Source of the DNA: an uncultured Lachnospiraceae bacterium
Lineage (GTDB): Bacteria > Bacillota > Clostridia > Lachnospirales > Lachnospiraceae
Assembly: GCA_902476265.1 (NCBI GenBank)
Contig: CABSCP010000032.1
Coordinates: forward strand, 1 to 55,272
Direction: 5' to 3'
DNA: 55,272 nt
Part shown: piece after piece, positions 10,363 to 18,349 of the stretch
Layout of the letters: each line of letters starts with the position of its first letter
How positions within the stretch are numbered: the stretch's first letter is position 1
Translations under genes and position numbers: made by a program
The notes under the pieces: model-generated
The model's input: only the letters and a program-made list of their open reading frames with translations
Told to the model about the DNA's origin: nothing
The model's database searches: none

Positions 10363-10456
10363 AGATACAGATTTAAAATCTACGCCCATTGTATTTCTAT
10401 TTACCGTGTTATGGTATATAATAAAATTACTTACAATTTTTAAGAGGACATGCCAT

Positions 10457-11902
10457 ATGACACCTGAAAAGCCAAACATTCTTTTCATTCTCACCGACGA
10501 TCAGGGCGCGTGGGCCATGCGGTGCGCGGGCAACACGGACATCCATACCCCCAACTTAGACCGACTGGCGGCGGAAGGCTGGCGGTTTGAAAATTTCTTC
10601 TGTGCCTCCCCGGTCTGTTCCCCGGCCCGGGCAAGCCTTCTCACAGGCCGCATCCCCTCCGCCCACGGGGTTTTGGACTGGCTTAGGTCTGGCAATCTGG
10701 ACAAGGATGCGCTGGGAGATAAAAAAGACGATCCCTATTATACCTGTGAAGAAAAGCCGATCCGGTATCTGGAGGGAATGCTCACCTACACGGATGTGCT
10801 CAAAGAAAACGGCTATACCTGCGCCCTTTCCGGTAAATGGCATCTGGGCGACAGCATGATTCCCCAGCATGGCTTTGACAAATGGTTCACCATCGGCCGG
10901 GGAGGTTGTTTATACAACAAAGCCGATCTCGTGGAAAACGGCGGACTTCGGTTTGAAAACCGTTACATCACCAATGTAATTACCGATAAAGCTCTGGAAT
11001 GGCTGGAAGAACTGAGCGCTCAGGAGAATCCTTTTTATCTCGGCGTCCACTATACCGCGCCCCATTCTCCCTGGGATGAGGACCAGCATCCAAAAGAATA
11101 CATCGAGATGTACCGGGACTGCCGCTTTACGGCAACGCCGGATCTGCCGGTGCATCCCAACCAGATCCCCAGCGCCCCTTCCGGTACAGGGGAAGTGCGC
11201 AAATCCCTTCTGCGCGGCTATTATGCCGCCGTCACCGCCATGGATGCGGATGTGGGGCGGCTTTTGGACAAATTGGAAGCATTGAAACTCAGAGAGGATA
11301 CCATCGTGATTTTTATGGCGGACAACGGCATGAATATGGGACATCACGGCATCTGGGGAAAAGGGAACGGAACCTTTCCCTTCAATATGTATGATACCGC
11401 GGTGAAGGTGCCCCTCCTGATTTCCCGGCCAGGCCGTTATAAGCCGGGAACCGTCTGTAAAAAAATGTGCAGTCAGTACGACTTTTTCCAGACGCTGCTG
11501 GATATGACGGGCATCCGGCGGACGCTTCCGGAAGGACTTCCCGGGAAAAGCTTTGCGGGTGTGTTTGAGGGGAATACAGAGGATGACGGTTCCGTTGTGG
11601 TCTTTGACGAATACGGCCCCACCCGCATGATCCGCACTGCAGAATGGAAATACATCTGCCGTTCCCCCTACGGTCCCGATGAACTTTATCATCTGAGTGT
11701 AGATCCTGACGAAACGGAAAATCTCATTGACGATCCCGCATATGCTTCCCTGGCGGACAGCCTGTACAGGCAGCTGACAGAATGGTTTTATCAATATGCC
11801 GATCCGGCCATGGACGGGGCAAAGGAAGGTGTTACCGGATACGGCCAACTCTGCCGGCCCGGTATTTATGCTGACCGGCGTCATGTATTTTACAGACCTT
11901 AA
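10457..11902 (+). CDS. Sulfatase (formylglycine-dependent, Cys type)
   Basis: The 481-residue protein opens with NILFILTDDQ, whose paired Asp residues bind the active-site calcium, and carries the sulfatase signature C54-S-P-A-R58 (family pattern C-x-P-x-R) in which the cysteine is converted to formylglycine. Under anaerobic conditions that conversion needs a radical SAM maturase, which is not in this window. No signal peptide is seen, so it probably acts in the cytoplasm on imported sulfated sugars. The ATG at 10457-10459 follows AGAGGACA; the longer open frame to 10304 overlaps the AraC gene and is not needed. It lies downstream of the AraC-type regulator and upstream of a strong terminator. 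GC content is visibly higher than in the regulator gene. Confidence 0.9.
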   Translation: MTPEKPNILFILTDDQGAWAMRCAGNTDIHTPNLDRLAAEGWRFENFFCASPVCSPARASLLTGRIPSAHGVLDWLRSGNLDKDALGDKKDDPYYTCEEKPIRYLEGMLTYTDVLKENGYTCALSGKWHLGDSMIPQHGFDKWFTIGRGGCLYNKADLVENGGLRFENRYITNVITDKALEWLEELSAQENPFYLGVHYTAPHSPWDEDQHPKEYIEMYRDCRFTATPDLPVHPNQIPSAPSGTGEVRKSLLRGYYAAVTAMDADVGRLLDKLEALKLREDTIVIFMADNGMNMGHHGIWGKGNGTFPFNMYDTAVKVPLLISRPGRYKPGTVCKKMCSQYDFFQTLLDMTGIRRTLPEGLPGKSFAGVFEGNTEDDGSVVVFDEYGPTRMIRTAEWKYICRSPYGPDELYHLSVDPDETENLIDDPAYASLADSLYRQLTEWFYQYADPAMDGAKEGVTGYGQLCRPGIYADRRHVFYRP

Positions 11903-11921
11903 AAAAATATTCTCAGAAAGA

Positions 11922-11979
11922 AAAAAGGATGTGTTGAATTATCTGTATACTGATACAGCTAATTTTACACGTCCTTTTT
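11922..11979 (+). terminator. Terminator after the sulfatase gene
   Basis: The arms AAAAAGGATGTGT (11922-11934) and ACACGTCCTTTTT (11967-11979) pair over 13 positions with one G-T wobble. The loop holds a second hairpin, CTGTAT/ATACAG (11943-11958). The 3' arm itself supplies the T tract. Confidence 0.75.
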
Positions 11980-12081
11980 CGTTTTGCAGGCAGTTCTGAT
12001 CTTTCCGTCCGCTCTGCGACCGGTTCCGTCCCAAATACCGCCCGGCAGGATTCTTCCCCGAAATTCCTTCCCTTTCACAAA

Positions 12082-12150
12082 TGGAACGCCTGCATTCCAA
12101 TATGCAGCCCCCAAAATTCGTAAACTGAATGCTGGAACGTTTTCATTCCA
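12082..12150. promoter_or_regulatory. Two operator-like 18-bp repeats before the XRE gene pair
   Basis: Two 18-bp sequences, at 12082-12099 and 12133-12150, share the arms TGGAACG and CATTCCA and differ at three central positions. Each is an imperfect inverted repeat, and their starts are 51 bp apart. They precede two small helix-turn-helix genes and look like an autoregulatory operator pair. Binding by those proteins is inference. Confidence 0.55.
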
Positions 12151-12176
12151 TTAAACTCAGATTGGAGCAGCAATCT

Positions 12177-12419
12177 ATGTCTATCAGACTAATTCAGGAT
12201 CTTACCATCGGGGAGAATCTGCGCCTTCTGCGGAAAAAGGCCGGTTACTCCCAGGAAGAGGCCGCGGCACAGCTGCAGCTTCGGGGAATCCCCATGAGCC
12301 GGGAAATTATTTCCCAGATGGAGCTCGGCCATCACAGCATCCGCCTCAGCGTGCTTTACGCGCTGAAAGAAATTTACGACGTAAAGACTTTTGACGAATT
12401 TTTCAGCAATGTCGACTGA
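12177..12419 (+). CDS. Small XRE-family helix-turn-helix regulator (first of pair)
   Basis: The 80-residue protein is almost entirely one Cro/C1-type helix-turn-helix domain (IGENLRLLRKKAGYSQEEAA onward) with a short acidic end, FDEFFSNVD. There is no ligand or dimer domain. I prefer the ATG at 12177, preceded by GGAGCAG, over the ATG at 12129, which would start inside the second operator-like repeat. The gene is followed after 15 bp by a paralogue with the same ending (EIYGISYDEFF), so the two arose by duplication and are co-transcribed. It probably represses its own promoter; other targets are unknown. Confidence 0.8.
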   Translation: MSIRLIQDLTIGENLRLLRKKAGYSQEEAAAQLQLRGIPMSREIISQMELGHHSIRLSVLYALKEIYDVKTFDEFFSNVD

Positions 12420-12434
12420 CGAGGGGACTGCGCG

Positions 12435-12698
12435 ATGAAACTCAAACAGGAGCCCGTGGGCATCGGCCAGAATCTGAAACGCCTGCGCCTGCAGGCAGGA
12501 TACAGTCAAAGCCGGCTCGTGAAGCAGCTTCAGGAAATGGGAATTACCATCACTACCGATATTTACAAGAAGATGGAGCAAAACCGCTACAATATCCGCA
12601 TCATTGAACTGATGGCCCTGAGAGAAATTTACGGCATAAGCTATGACGAATTTTTCGGCGGCCTTTTTTTTGACTGTCCCCAAAAGGAACAGTCCTAA
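12435..12698 (+). CDS. Small XRE-family helix-turn-helix regulator (second of pair)
   Basis: An 87-residue paralogue of the preceding protein, with the same single helix-turn-helix (IGQNLKRLRLQAGYSQ) and the same EIYxxxYDEFF-like end, then a short tail. A GAGGGGA ribosome site precedes the ATG. The tail is encoded through a run of eight T at about 12664-12671, a place prone to slippage, so the final residues after DEFFGG should be viewed with caution. The stop codon overlaps the stop of the convergent gene on the other strand within CTAA. Confidence 0.8.
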   Translation: MKLKQEPVGIGQNLKRLRLQAGYSQSRLVKQLQEMGITITTDIYKKMEQNRYNIRIIELMALREIYGISYDEFFGGLFFDCPQKEQS

Positions 12699-13006
12699 AT
12701 CTCCTCTTCCTCCCCCGAAAAAATCGCATTCCCAAAAATGTCCAGTTTTTCCCCGCATTTAAACAACCACACCATCTCCAGCTCCAAAATATTGCTGTCT
12801 TTGAGCGTCTGCATAACCGCTTCCGCAAATTCCGGCGTGATATCCTTCCGCTCCATCTCGCAGAGCGCCAGCCAGTATTCGGGATATTTTTCCGTCCATC
12901 TCACAAAATTTCTTTTGCGGATCTCTTCATAAATTTTGCTGACGCCCAATATGGCTTTGGCAGAAGAGTCTTTTTTTAATTTATCTATAGCCTCCTGATA
13001 TTCCAT
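12695..13006 (-). CDS. Hypothetical protein, 103 residues
   Basis: I do not recognise this protein. It is small, soluble and helical in character (EAIDKLKKDSSAKAILG, FAEAVMQTLKDSNILELE), with no membrane segment or Cys motif. The ATG at 13004-13006 follows GGAAGGAGA at ideal spacing, which is the main reason to believe the gene; the longer frame to 13057 adds a segment without a signal. It is convergent with the XRE pair, sharing overlapping stop codons, and stands alone on its strand. The pairing with small regulators recalls toxin/antitoxin-like or immunity-type modules, but nothing in the sequence supports that directly. Confidence 0.7.
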   Translation of the reverse strand: MEYQEAIDKLKKDSSAKAILGVSKIYEEIRKRNFVRWTEKYPEYWLALCEMERKDITPEFAEAVMQTLKDSNILELEMVWLFKCGEKLDIFGNAIFSGEEEEI

Positions 13007-13171
13007 GATTCTCCTTCCCTGTATCCCGCAGGCATGCCTGCGGCCCAGTATGATCATTTGTCTGAACCCTTTCCCCGTTCCGGGATTTATTCATCCCCAA
13101 TTATACAAAAAAAACGGAATATAATCAACCATATACCCCTGCGTTTATCTGACGAGTGTACAGAGACCCTT

Positions 13172-14596
13172 TTACATCAGAAATCTGGCCCAGCCCAGCA
13201 GTGTCCCCAGCACAAGGATGCGCATCCGCCGCTTAAAAGTGATTTCCTGGGGTTCCATGCCGTCGGGCACAATGAAATTCTCCTCATCCACCACGGTCAG
13301 CGCCTGTTTTTCATATTCTCCCATGGCACTCTTTAAATCCGCCGCCAGTTCCCGGCTGTCGATCACCAGCATGAGTTCCGTATCAATATAGGCGCTGCGC
13401 ATATCCCAGTTAAAGGAACCAATCCCTGCCAGGCGGTCGTCAATCACAAAGCATTTGCCGTGGTAGGAAACTCCGCCGTCATATTCCAGAATCTGCACGC
13501 CGGTATCCAGAATTTTCCCCTTATTTTTCCGATAGTCCATGGCCCCGAAAGGATTCCCGTTATTGGCCACCGAATTGGTCATCATGGAAACGGAAGACGG
13601 CCCGTCGCAGACTTCCCTGAGGCGGGAGAGCATCCAGTCGTTGCACAGGATATAGGGCGTATGAAACCGGACTTCCTTTTCGGCCTGTTTCATCAGTTCC
13701 GTTATGGTATAAAAAACGGTGGGTTCCTTGGCGTAACAGGTGGTGGGATTGCTCACCAGTTCGATATGGTTTACGGGCCTGGTCATCGCTTCATAATCAC
13801 AGCTTTCAAACCAGGAAGGGCGTTCTCTGCACATGGCCTCATATCTGCTCTTCAGCTCCTCTGTCGCATCCTTCACCGCTTTTTTGTTTAAAACCTTGGG
13901 ATCATCATGATACAGCCGGCTGGCCGGCAGCTCCCAGACCCCCTCAAAATAGGCCAGCAGTTCCTTCATGGATTCTCCCCGGCCGGGTTTTTGTTCATAT
14001 ACCAGCACATCCCAGTCATAATTTTTGTATCCGTCATGAGCGCCCAGAAAGTAGTCGTATGTATTGCGGCCGCCCAGCACATAGGCCGTTTCGTCCACGA
14101 TCAGATATTTGTCATGCAGCCGCCCCATCAAAAGCCAGGGCTTTGCGATATTCATCTGATTATAAATTTTGATTTGGGCGTTTTCCATCCCTGAGAGCGC
14201 GCAGAAATACGGATTTCGGGTCATCTTGGTAAAACCGGCAAAACCGTCCACAATCACCTGTACTTTAACGCCCCTTTCCGCCGCTGCGGTCAGCGCGCAA
14301 AGCACATCCTTCCCGCTCTCATCCACCCGGAATTCAAAGGTGGATAAAATAATCCGCTCCTTTGCCTGCGAAATCAAGCGAATCCGTTCTTCCAGGGCAT
14401 CGCCGTTCTCCGTCAGAATGCAGGCCCTTTCATCGGATACCTCTTCCCCCGTAAACCTGGTTTTTTCCACCGTTTGCACTGTTTCCGGGGTGATTTCAGG
14501 CTGTCTGATAAAGGGAATCAGCGCGCCCGCTATCACATAAACCACAGTCACCAGCAATATAGCCGCGATCAATTTTTTCACTCTGCCTTTCTTCAT
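13172..14596 (-). CDS. Phospholipase D-like protein (cardiolipin synthase-related)
   Basis: The 474-residue protein has one N-terminal membrane segment (about 9-29) and two phospholipase D HKD motifs: H161-x-K163-x4-D168 followed by GGRN, and H379-x-K381-x4-D386 followed by GSFN. Both are needed for the two-step phosphatidyl transfer of this superfamily. The layout fits cardiolipin synthase-like or related phosphatidyltransferases acting at the outer membrane face, although it is not a canonical Cls with two N-terminal membrane segments. Its ATG overlaps the stop of the upstream radical SAM gene by 4 bp (ATGA), so the two are co-transcribed and probably translationally coupled. The substrate is not evident. 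Confidence 0.88.
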   Translation of the reverse strand: MKKGRVKKLIAAILLVTVVYVIAGALIPFIRQPEITPETVQTVEKTRFTGEEVSDERACILTENGDALEERIRLISQAKERIILSTFEFRVDESGKDVLCALTAAAERGVKVQVIVDGFAGFTKMTRNPYFCALSGMENAQIKIYNQMNIAKPWLLMGRLHDKYLIVDETAYVLGGRNTYDYFLGAHDGYKNYDWDVLVYEQKPGRGESMKELLAYFEGVWELPASRLYHDDPKVLNKKAVKDATEELKSRYEAMCRERPSWFESCDYEAMTRPVNHIELVSNPTTCYAKEPTVFYTITELMKQAEKEVRFHTPYILCNDWMLSRLREVCDGPSSVSMMTNSVANNGNPFGAMDYRKNKGKILDTGVQILEYDGGVSYHGKCFVIDDRLAGIGSFNWDMRSAYIDTELMLVIDSRELAADLKSAMGEYEKQALTVVDEENFIVPDGMEPQEITFKRRMRILVLGTLLGWARFLM

Positions 14597-15639
14597 AAAC
14601 CTTCTCCGTCAAATGCCGGGATAAAGCTTTCCTCCGCGGTTTCCCCTTCCTGCAGAAAACCGTTTTCAATCCCGTTTTCCACCGCGAAATCAATGAGGGC
14701 GTCATATTCTTCCTCTGTGATCCTGCGCCCCAGATTTTTAAAAGCGGCCCTTTTTCGTTCTCCAGCGCCCGGCGCTGCCACAGATCCCCCGAAATCACCC
14801 ATGGGCGTATATTGGTTCATAATGCTGATATAAATGTCCTCTCCCCAGGTATCCAGCAAAAACCGGAGCGCCCTCCGGGAATCTTCCTCCTGTCCGGGCA
14901 GTGCCAGATGCCGCACGATCACGCCGCGCTTCATCAAAAATTCCGCTTCCGTCTCTCCTTCGTATCCACAGGCTTCATTCATCTGCCGTGCATTCAAAAG
15001 CCTTCCGTCCGGCGCTGCAAACACCGGAGATCCGACCTGGCGCAGCATTTCTGCAATTGCCGCTTTGGCCGTTTCAAAATAATCCGGCGCATGGGAGAAC
15101 CAGCCTGCCGTTTCCGCCGATACATATTTAAAATCCGGCAGATAGATATCCACCAGCCCTTCCAGAAGCCGCAGCGTTTCCGCCTTTTCATAGGAAGAAG
15201 TGTTATAAACCACCGGAATCTTCAGCCCCTGCGCCTTCGCCCTTAAAAGAGCCGGCACGATCAGCGGCACAAAATGGGTGGGCGTCACCAGATTGATATT
15301 GTTCGCCCCCTTTTCCTGCAGTTCCAGGAATATTTCCGAAAGCCTTTCCACACTGATTTCCCTGCCCGCCTTTCCGATGGCGATATCGTGATTCTGACAA
15401 TACACACACCGCAGCGGACAGCCTGAAAAAAAGACGGTTCCGGATCCGCTTTCTCCCGAAATACAGGGTTCTTCCCAAAAATGGAGGGCTGCCCTGGCAG
15501 CCCTGATTACCGCCCCCTGCCCACAGTACCCGATTTCCCCTGCCAGACGGTTCACATGGCAGTTTCTGGGGCAGAGCGTACAGTCGGCCAAAAGGGGCTG
15601 CAGTTTATTTTCTCTCGTATTTTCCATCTTTTCTTTCAT
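14593..15639 (-). CDS. Radical SAM protein of the PflX/pyruvate formate-lyase activase-like family
   Basis: The 348-residue protein has the radical SAM motif C74-x3-C78-x2-C81 (CPLRCVYC) and an N-terminal Cys group, C20-x2-C23-x3-C27 and C39, which recalls the PflX-like family of uncharacterised activases. The 4Fe-4S cluster would cleave S-adenosylmethionine to generate a substrate radical. Later motifs (NINLVTPTHFVP, YNTSSYE, IYLPDFKY) fit that family's barrel. The true function of PflX-like proteins is not established. A sigma-A promoter lies upstream at 15691-15719. The gene overlaps the phospholipase D-like gene by 4 bp, an association worth noting. Confidence 0.88.
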   Translation of the reverse strand: MKEKMENTRENKLQPLLADCTLCPRNCHVNRLAGEIGYCGQGAVIRAARAALHFWEEPCISGESGSGTVFFSGCPLRCVYCQNHDIAIGKAGREISVERLSEIFLELQEKGANNINLVTPTHFVPLIVPALLRAKAQGLKIPVVYNTSSYEKAETLRLLEGLVDIYLPDFKYVSAETAGWFSHAPDYFETAKAAIAEMLRQVGSPVFAAPDGRLLNARQMNEACGYEGETEAEFLMKRGVIVRHLALPGQEEDSRRALRFLLDTWGEDIYISIMNQYTPMGDFGGSVAAPGAGERKRAAFKNLGRRITEEEYDALIDFAVENGIENGFLQEGETAEESFIPAFDGEGL

Positions 15640-15690
15640 CTCTTATTTCCAGCCGGTCATAAATCCCCCGCAAATCCTTACATTTCTACT

Positions 15691-15719
15691 ACTATACGTC
15701 ATTCCTGTCCGGGGGTCAA
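15691..15719 (-). promoter_or_regulatory. Promoter of the radical SAM/phospholipase D operon
   Basis: On the minus strand TTGACC (15714-15719) and TATAGT (15691-15696) are 17 bp apart, each one mismatch from consensus. It lies 52 bp before the start of the radical SAM gene and just after the stop of the upstream gene. Confidence 0.75.
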
Positions 15720-15738
15720 CAGCACAGCCCTTTTCTTT

Positions 15739-16734
15739 TTAACTGATGTAAAGGATTTTTACATCCCCCAGGATCCGTTTGATTTCCTCTCTGAGAAAGC
15801 GTTCCGCCTCCGCCCGGGCTTCCTGTCTATAGCAATATCTTCCTCTTCCGCGTCCCGTCATCAGCTTCTCATCATATAATTCAGGCGCATTCGGAAAAGC
15901 CTCTTTGTTGATGGCTCTGTGCACATAGGAATAAGTCATCAGGATGATTTCCAAAAACATCTGCTTTTTCATCTTTTCCGTGAGCCCGTTTTTCAGTTCC
16001 ACCAGCAGCTGTGTATACATTTCCTTCCAGCCTTCCGTCAGGATCACCGGTGCGATCAAAAGGCCGCAGGGATATCCTGCCTCGCACATGCGGTTGACCG
16101 CTTCTATCCGCTGCGAAAGCCCCGATGTCCCCAGCTCGATCCGGCTGATTACAGGCTGTGGATTGACACTCATGCGGAAAATCACTTTGCCCCCATGCTC
16201 CAGTCCCAGCAGCGGATCCACCATGTGAAACTTCGTCGGAAACGTGATTCTGCCTTCTCCCTCTTTCGCAAATCCGGGAATGGTATAGAGCAGGTTATCC
16301 GTAACGGTATTTTCCAGCACCAGGTCGCTGTTGCTGCCGATTTCAAACGTAAGCTTCCCCTCTCCCTGTTTTCCTTTTTTTATCAATCGGTCCAGCATCT
16401 GTTCCCGGTTGACAAACAGCCGAAGATAGGCGCACTTGTTATAATTGCACACCAGGTAACAATACAGGCACATGGCCGTGCAGCCCGATGACGTATAGGG
16501 GACCAGATAATCGGACACCTTGTGGTTTTCCACATATTTATGGGTCTTTCGGATACCGATGATCAAATTGCGTTTCATCCGCCCAAACTCTGCATTGGAC
16601 TTTTCCTGCATCTGGCGGATGGAGTTATGGCTTTCAATGGGATGCCAGGGCAGCCCTCCGAATTTCTCTTTCAATTGTTTTCCCAGCTCATAGTCCAGGC
16701 TTTCCGGTTCATAATAAACTGCGTCAAAATGCAT
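15739..16734 (-). CDS. Spore photoproduct lyase family radical SAM protein
   Basis: The 331-residue protein matches the SplB family, whose classical member reverses the thymine dimer called spore photoproduct in germinating spores. The radical SAM cysteines are C85-x3-C89-x2-C92 (CTAMCLYC). Known enzymes also have a conserved Cys (Cys141 in Bacillus subtilis) that returns a hydrogen atom to the product, in a context like FExxCTSD. Here the matching stretch reads FEIGSNSD, so Ser134 appears to take its place. This may mean a different substrate or another donor. The ATG at 16732-16734 follows AGGAGA at ideal spacing; the longer frame to 16785 is not needed. It is monocistronic. Confidence 0.85.
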   Translation of the reverse strand: MHFDAVYYEPESLDYELGKQLKEKFGGLPWHPIESHNSIRQMQEKSNAEFGRMKRNLIIGIRKTHKYVENHKVSDYLVPYTSSGCTAMCLYCYLVCNYNKCAYLRLFVNREQMLDRLIKKGKQGEGKLTFEIGSNSDLVLENTVTDNLLYTIPGFAKEGEGRITFPTKFHMVDPLLGLEHGGKVIFRMSVNPQPVISRIELGTSGLSQRIEAVNRMCEAGYPCGLLIAPVILTEGWKEMYTQLLVELKNGLTEKMKKQMFLEIILMTYSYVHRAINKEAFPNAPELYDEKLMTGRGRGRYCYRQEARAEAERFLREEIKRILGDVKILYIS

Positions 16735-16850
16735 ACTGTTCTCCTCTTCCCTGCAACAGGGCCTGTTTTGATTAAGATCAGCCATAGTATGCGCATTAAA
16801 ACAGCAGAAAACGCGCGCCGTAAACTTTCTGTTGTATGAAGTTTTCTATC

Positions 16851-16886
16851 ATATAAAAATACGTCAGACCGTAAACCAGTCTGACG
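16851..16886 (-). terminator. Terminator of the SRP RNA gene
   Basis: GTCTGACG (16879-16886) and CGTCAGAC (16862-16869) form a perfect 8-bp stem, which on the minus strand is followed by TATTTTTATAT. It lies about 45 bp beyond the RNA's 3' end. Confidence 0.88.
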
Positions 16887-16932
16887 CATCTGTTCGTACT
16901 TTTATAAATAATATGCCTGATAAATTCTTTCT

Positions 16933-17203
16933 CAAAGACCGTGCGGCACGCTTCGAACCCAAAACCCATATCTGTTACCTCTACAGTTAACTCCGCCAGG
17001 CACCCTCGCGGCACACGGGAAATTCTGTTTAGTGCTGCTTTGTTCCCAACCTGACACGGTTCGCAGACACCCGTTGCGCAAGACCCAAACTTCATCGCCA
17101 CTTATAGAGGGCAGCAATACAGGCGCAGGCCCTCTGCGCGCCATCACCCCTGCTATAGCGGATTGCAGGTACAAGGGGCCGCTGCTCCCCCGGCTGCACG
17201 GTG
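16933..17203 (-). ncRNA. ffs: Signal recognition particle RNA, long Gram-positive form (scRNA)
   Basis: The minus strand carries the diagnostic Alu-domain string CCTGCAATCCGCTATAGCAG near the 5' end and, further on, the S-domain helix 8 sequence TGTCAGGTTGGGAACAAAGC with the apical GGAA tetraloop that binds Ffh. The terminal arms CCGTGC (5') and GCACGG (3') pair to close the molecule, giving a length of about 270 nt as in Bacillus scRNA. With Ffh this RNA targets nascent membrane proteins to the translocon. It has its own consensus promoter and terminator. Ends are estimated from the promoter and closing stem and may be off by a few bases. Confidence 0.96.
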
Positions 17204-17204
17204 T

Positions 17205-18347
17205 TTAAAGTATACCCGGTTTTTCCGGGTTTGTCAACAAACTTCCGCCCCTTTCCTCCCGCAGGATAATCTCATAGGGAATCATGACGGTTCTGGGCTT
17301 GTCCTCCCCTTCCACCGCGTCCACCAGAAGTTCCATGCTGGTGCGGCCGATCATTTCTTCGTTCTGCGCCACATGTGTAAATTCCGGATCGCCCGGGAAC
17401 TCTTCCACACCGTCAAAACAGACAATGCTGTCGCTTCTGTATTTTCCGGCCTTTTTCAGACAGTATTTCAATATCCTCGCCAGGTCATATTCGCTTGCAA
17501 AAAAGGCCTCCACATCAGGATGTTCTTCCAGATATTTTTCCACGATCGCGATATCCTGCTCCAGAGATTCTTTCCCCATAGACTCCGGAAGCGAAGATTT
17601 CAGGCTGGTGATCCACAATGATTCATCCGCTATCATCCCGCATTCCAGAAAAGCCTGCTGAAAACCGGCCTGTCTGTCCATCAATGTTATGGTTTCATGA
17701 GCCATGGGCTGCACAAATCCGATTTTCCTGTATCCTTTCTCAAGCAAATATCCCGTCAATTCCCGGGCTGCCGAGATATTATCCGTCCCCACAAAGGAGA
17801 CCGGTATTCCTTTTAGCTGGCGGTCGATTGTAACCACCGGGAAATGTTCCACCACCAGCTGTAAAATCCTTGCATTATAGTTTTCATCATGCACACACAT
17901 GATGATGAATCCACATACCCCTAATCCTACCAGGTCCTCTATGGCCTGCGTCTCCTTTGCCAGACTGCCGCCGGAACATCTCAGCACGATACTGTACCCT
18001 TTTTTCCAGCACTCGTCCTGTATGCTGTTTAAAATCATACATGCAAAACTGGGGCCAAAACCGTCCAGGATGACGCCGATCAGCCTGCTTCTGCTTTTCC
18101 TTTCCTTTTTCCGATACCCGGAAGCATAAATATCGGAGGAGACAAAGGAGCCCTTTCCCGGAAGCCGGATAATCTTTTCCCCATCCGCAAGCATTCCCAT
18201 CGCTTTTTTGGAAGTAATGCGGCTGACATGGTAAAGATCCGCCAGTTCCTTTTCCGAAGGGAGCTTTTCCCCCGGCGCATATATGCCTTCTTCGATGTCC
18301 TTAAGAATCGTATTATAAATCTGTTCGTAGAGCGGAATCTGCTTCAT
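17205..18347 (-). CDS. GntR-type DNA-binding domain fused to LacI-type sugar-binding domain
   Basis: The 380-residue regulator has a GntR winged helix at residues 1-70 (PLYEQIYNTILKDIEEG, then GEKLPSEKELA) and a periplasmic-binding-protein fold of LacI type from about residue 85 (RLIGVILDGFG) to the end. This is the AraR arrangement, in which a sugar releases the protein from operator DNA. It is the last gene of the GH2/importer operon, only 2 bp after the GH2 stop, and has GAGGGGGG before the ATG. It most likely represses that operon until a mannoside or related sugar binds. The final codons double as the SRP RNA promoter. Confidence 0.92.
   Translation of the reverse strand: MKQIPLYEQIYNTILKDIEEGIYAPGEKLPSEKELADLYHVSRITSKKAMGMLADGEKIIRLPGKGSFVSSDIYASGYRKKERKSRSRLIGVILDGFGPSFACMILNSIQDECWKKGYSIVLRCSGGSLAKETQAIEDLVGLGVCGFIIMCVHDENYNARILQLVVEHFPVVTIDRQLKGIPVSFVGTDNISAARELTGYLLEKGYRKIGFVQPMAHETITLMDRQAGFQQAFLECGMIADESLWITSLKSSLPESMGKESLEQDIAIVEKYLEEHPDVEAFFASEYDLARILKYCLKKAGKYRSDSIVCFDGVEEFPGDPEFTHVAQNEEMIGRTSMELLVDAVEGEDKPRTVMIPYEIILREERGGSLLTNPEKPGIL
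17209..17237 (-). promoter_or_regulatory. SRP RNA promoter inside the upstream coding region
   Basis: A perfect TTGACA (17232-17237) and TATACT (17209-17214) are 17 bp apart and lie about 7 bp before the RNA start. The promoter overlaps the last codons of the GntR/LacI-type gene. The spacer contains CCCGG-AAAAA-CCGGG, an inverted repeat that could also act as a weak terminator for that gene. Confidence 0.9.
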
Positions 18348-18349
18348 TG

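Noticed and set aside
10910..11884. 324-codon open frame on the minus strand inside the sulfatase gene
   Set aside because: It is the antisense shadow of a clear sulfatase with GC-rich codons; no ribosome site and no recognisable domain.
12189..12758. 189-codon minus-strand frame across the XRE pair
   Set aside because: Antisense to two clear helix-turn-helix genes with good ribosome sites.
16671..17174. Several open frames across the SRP RNA region
   Set aside because: They lie in a structured RNA gene with its own promoter and terminator.
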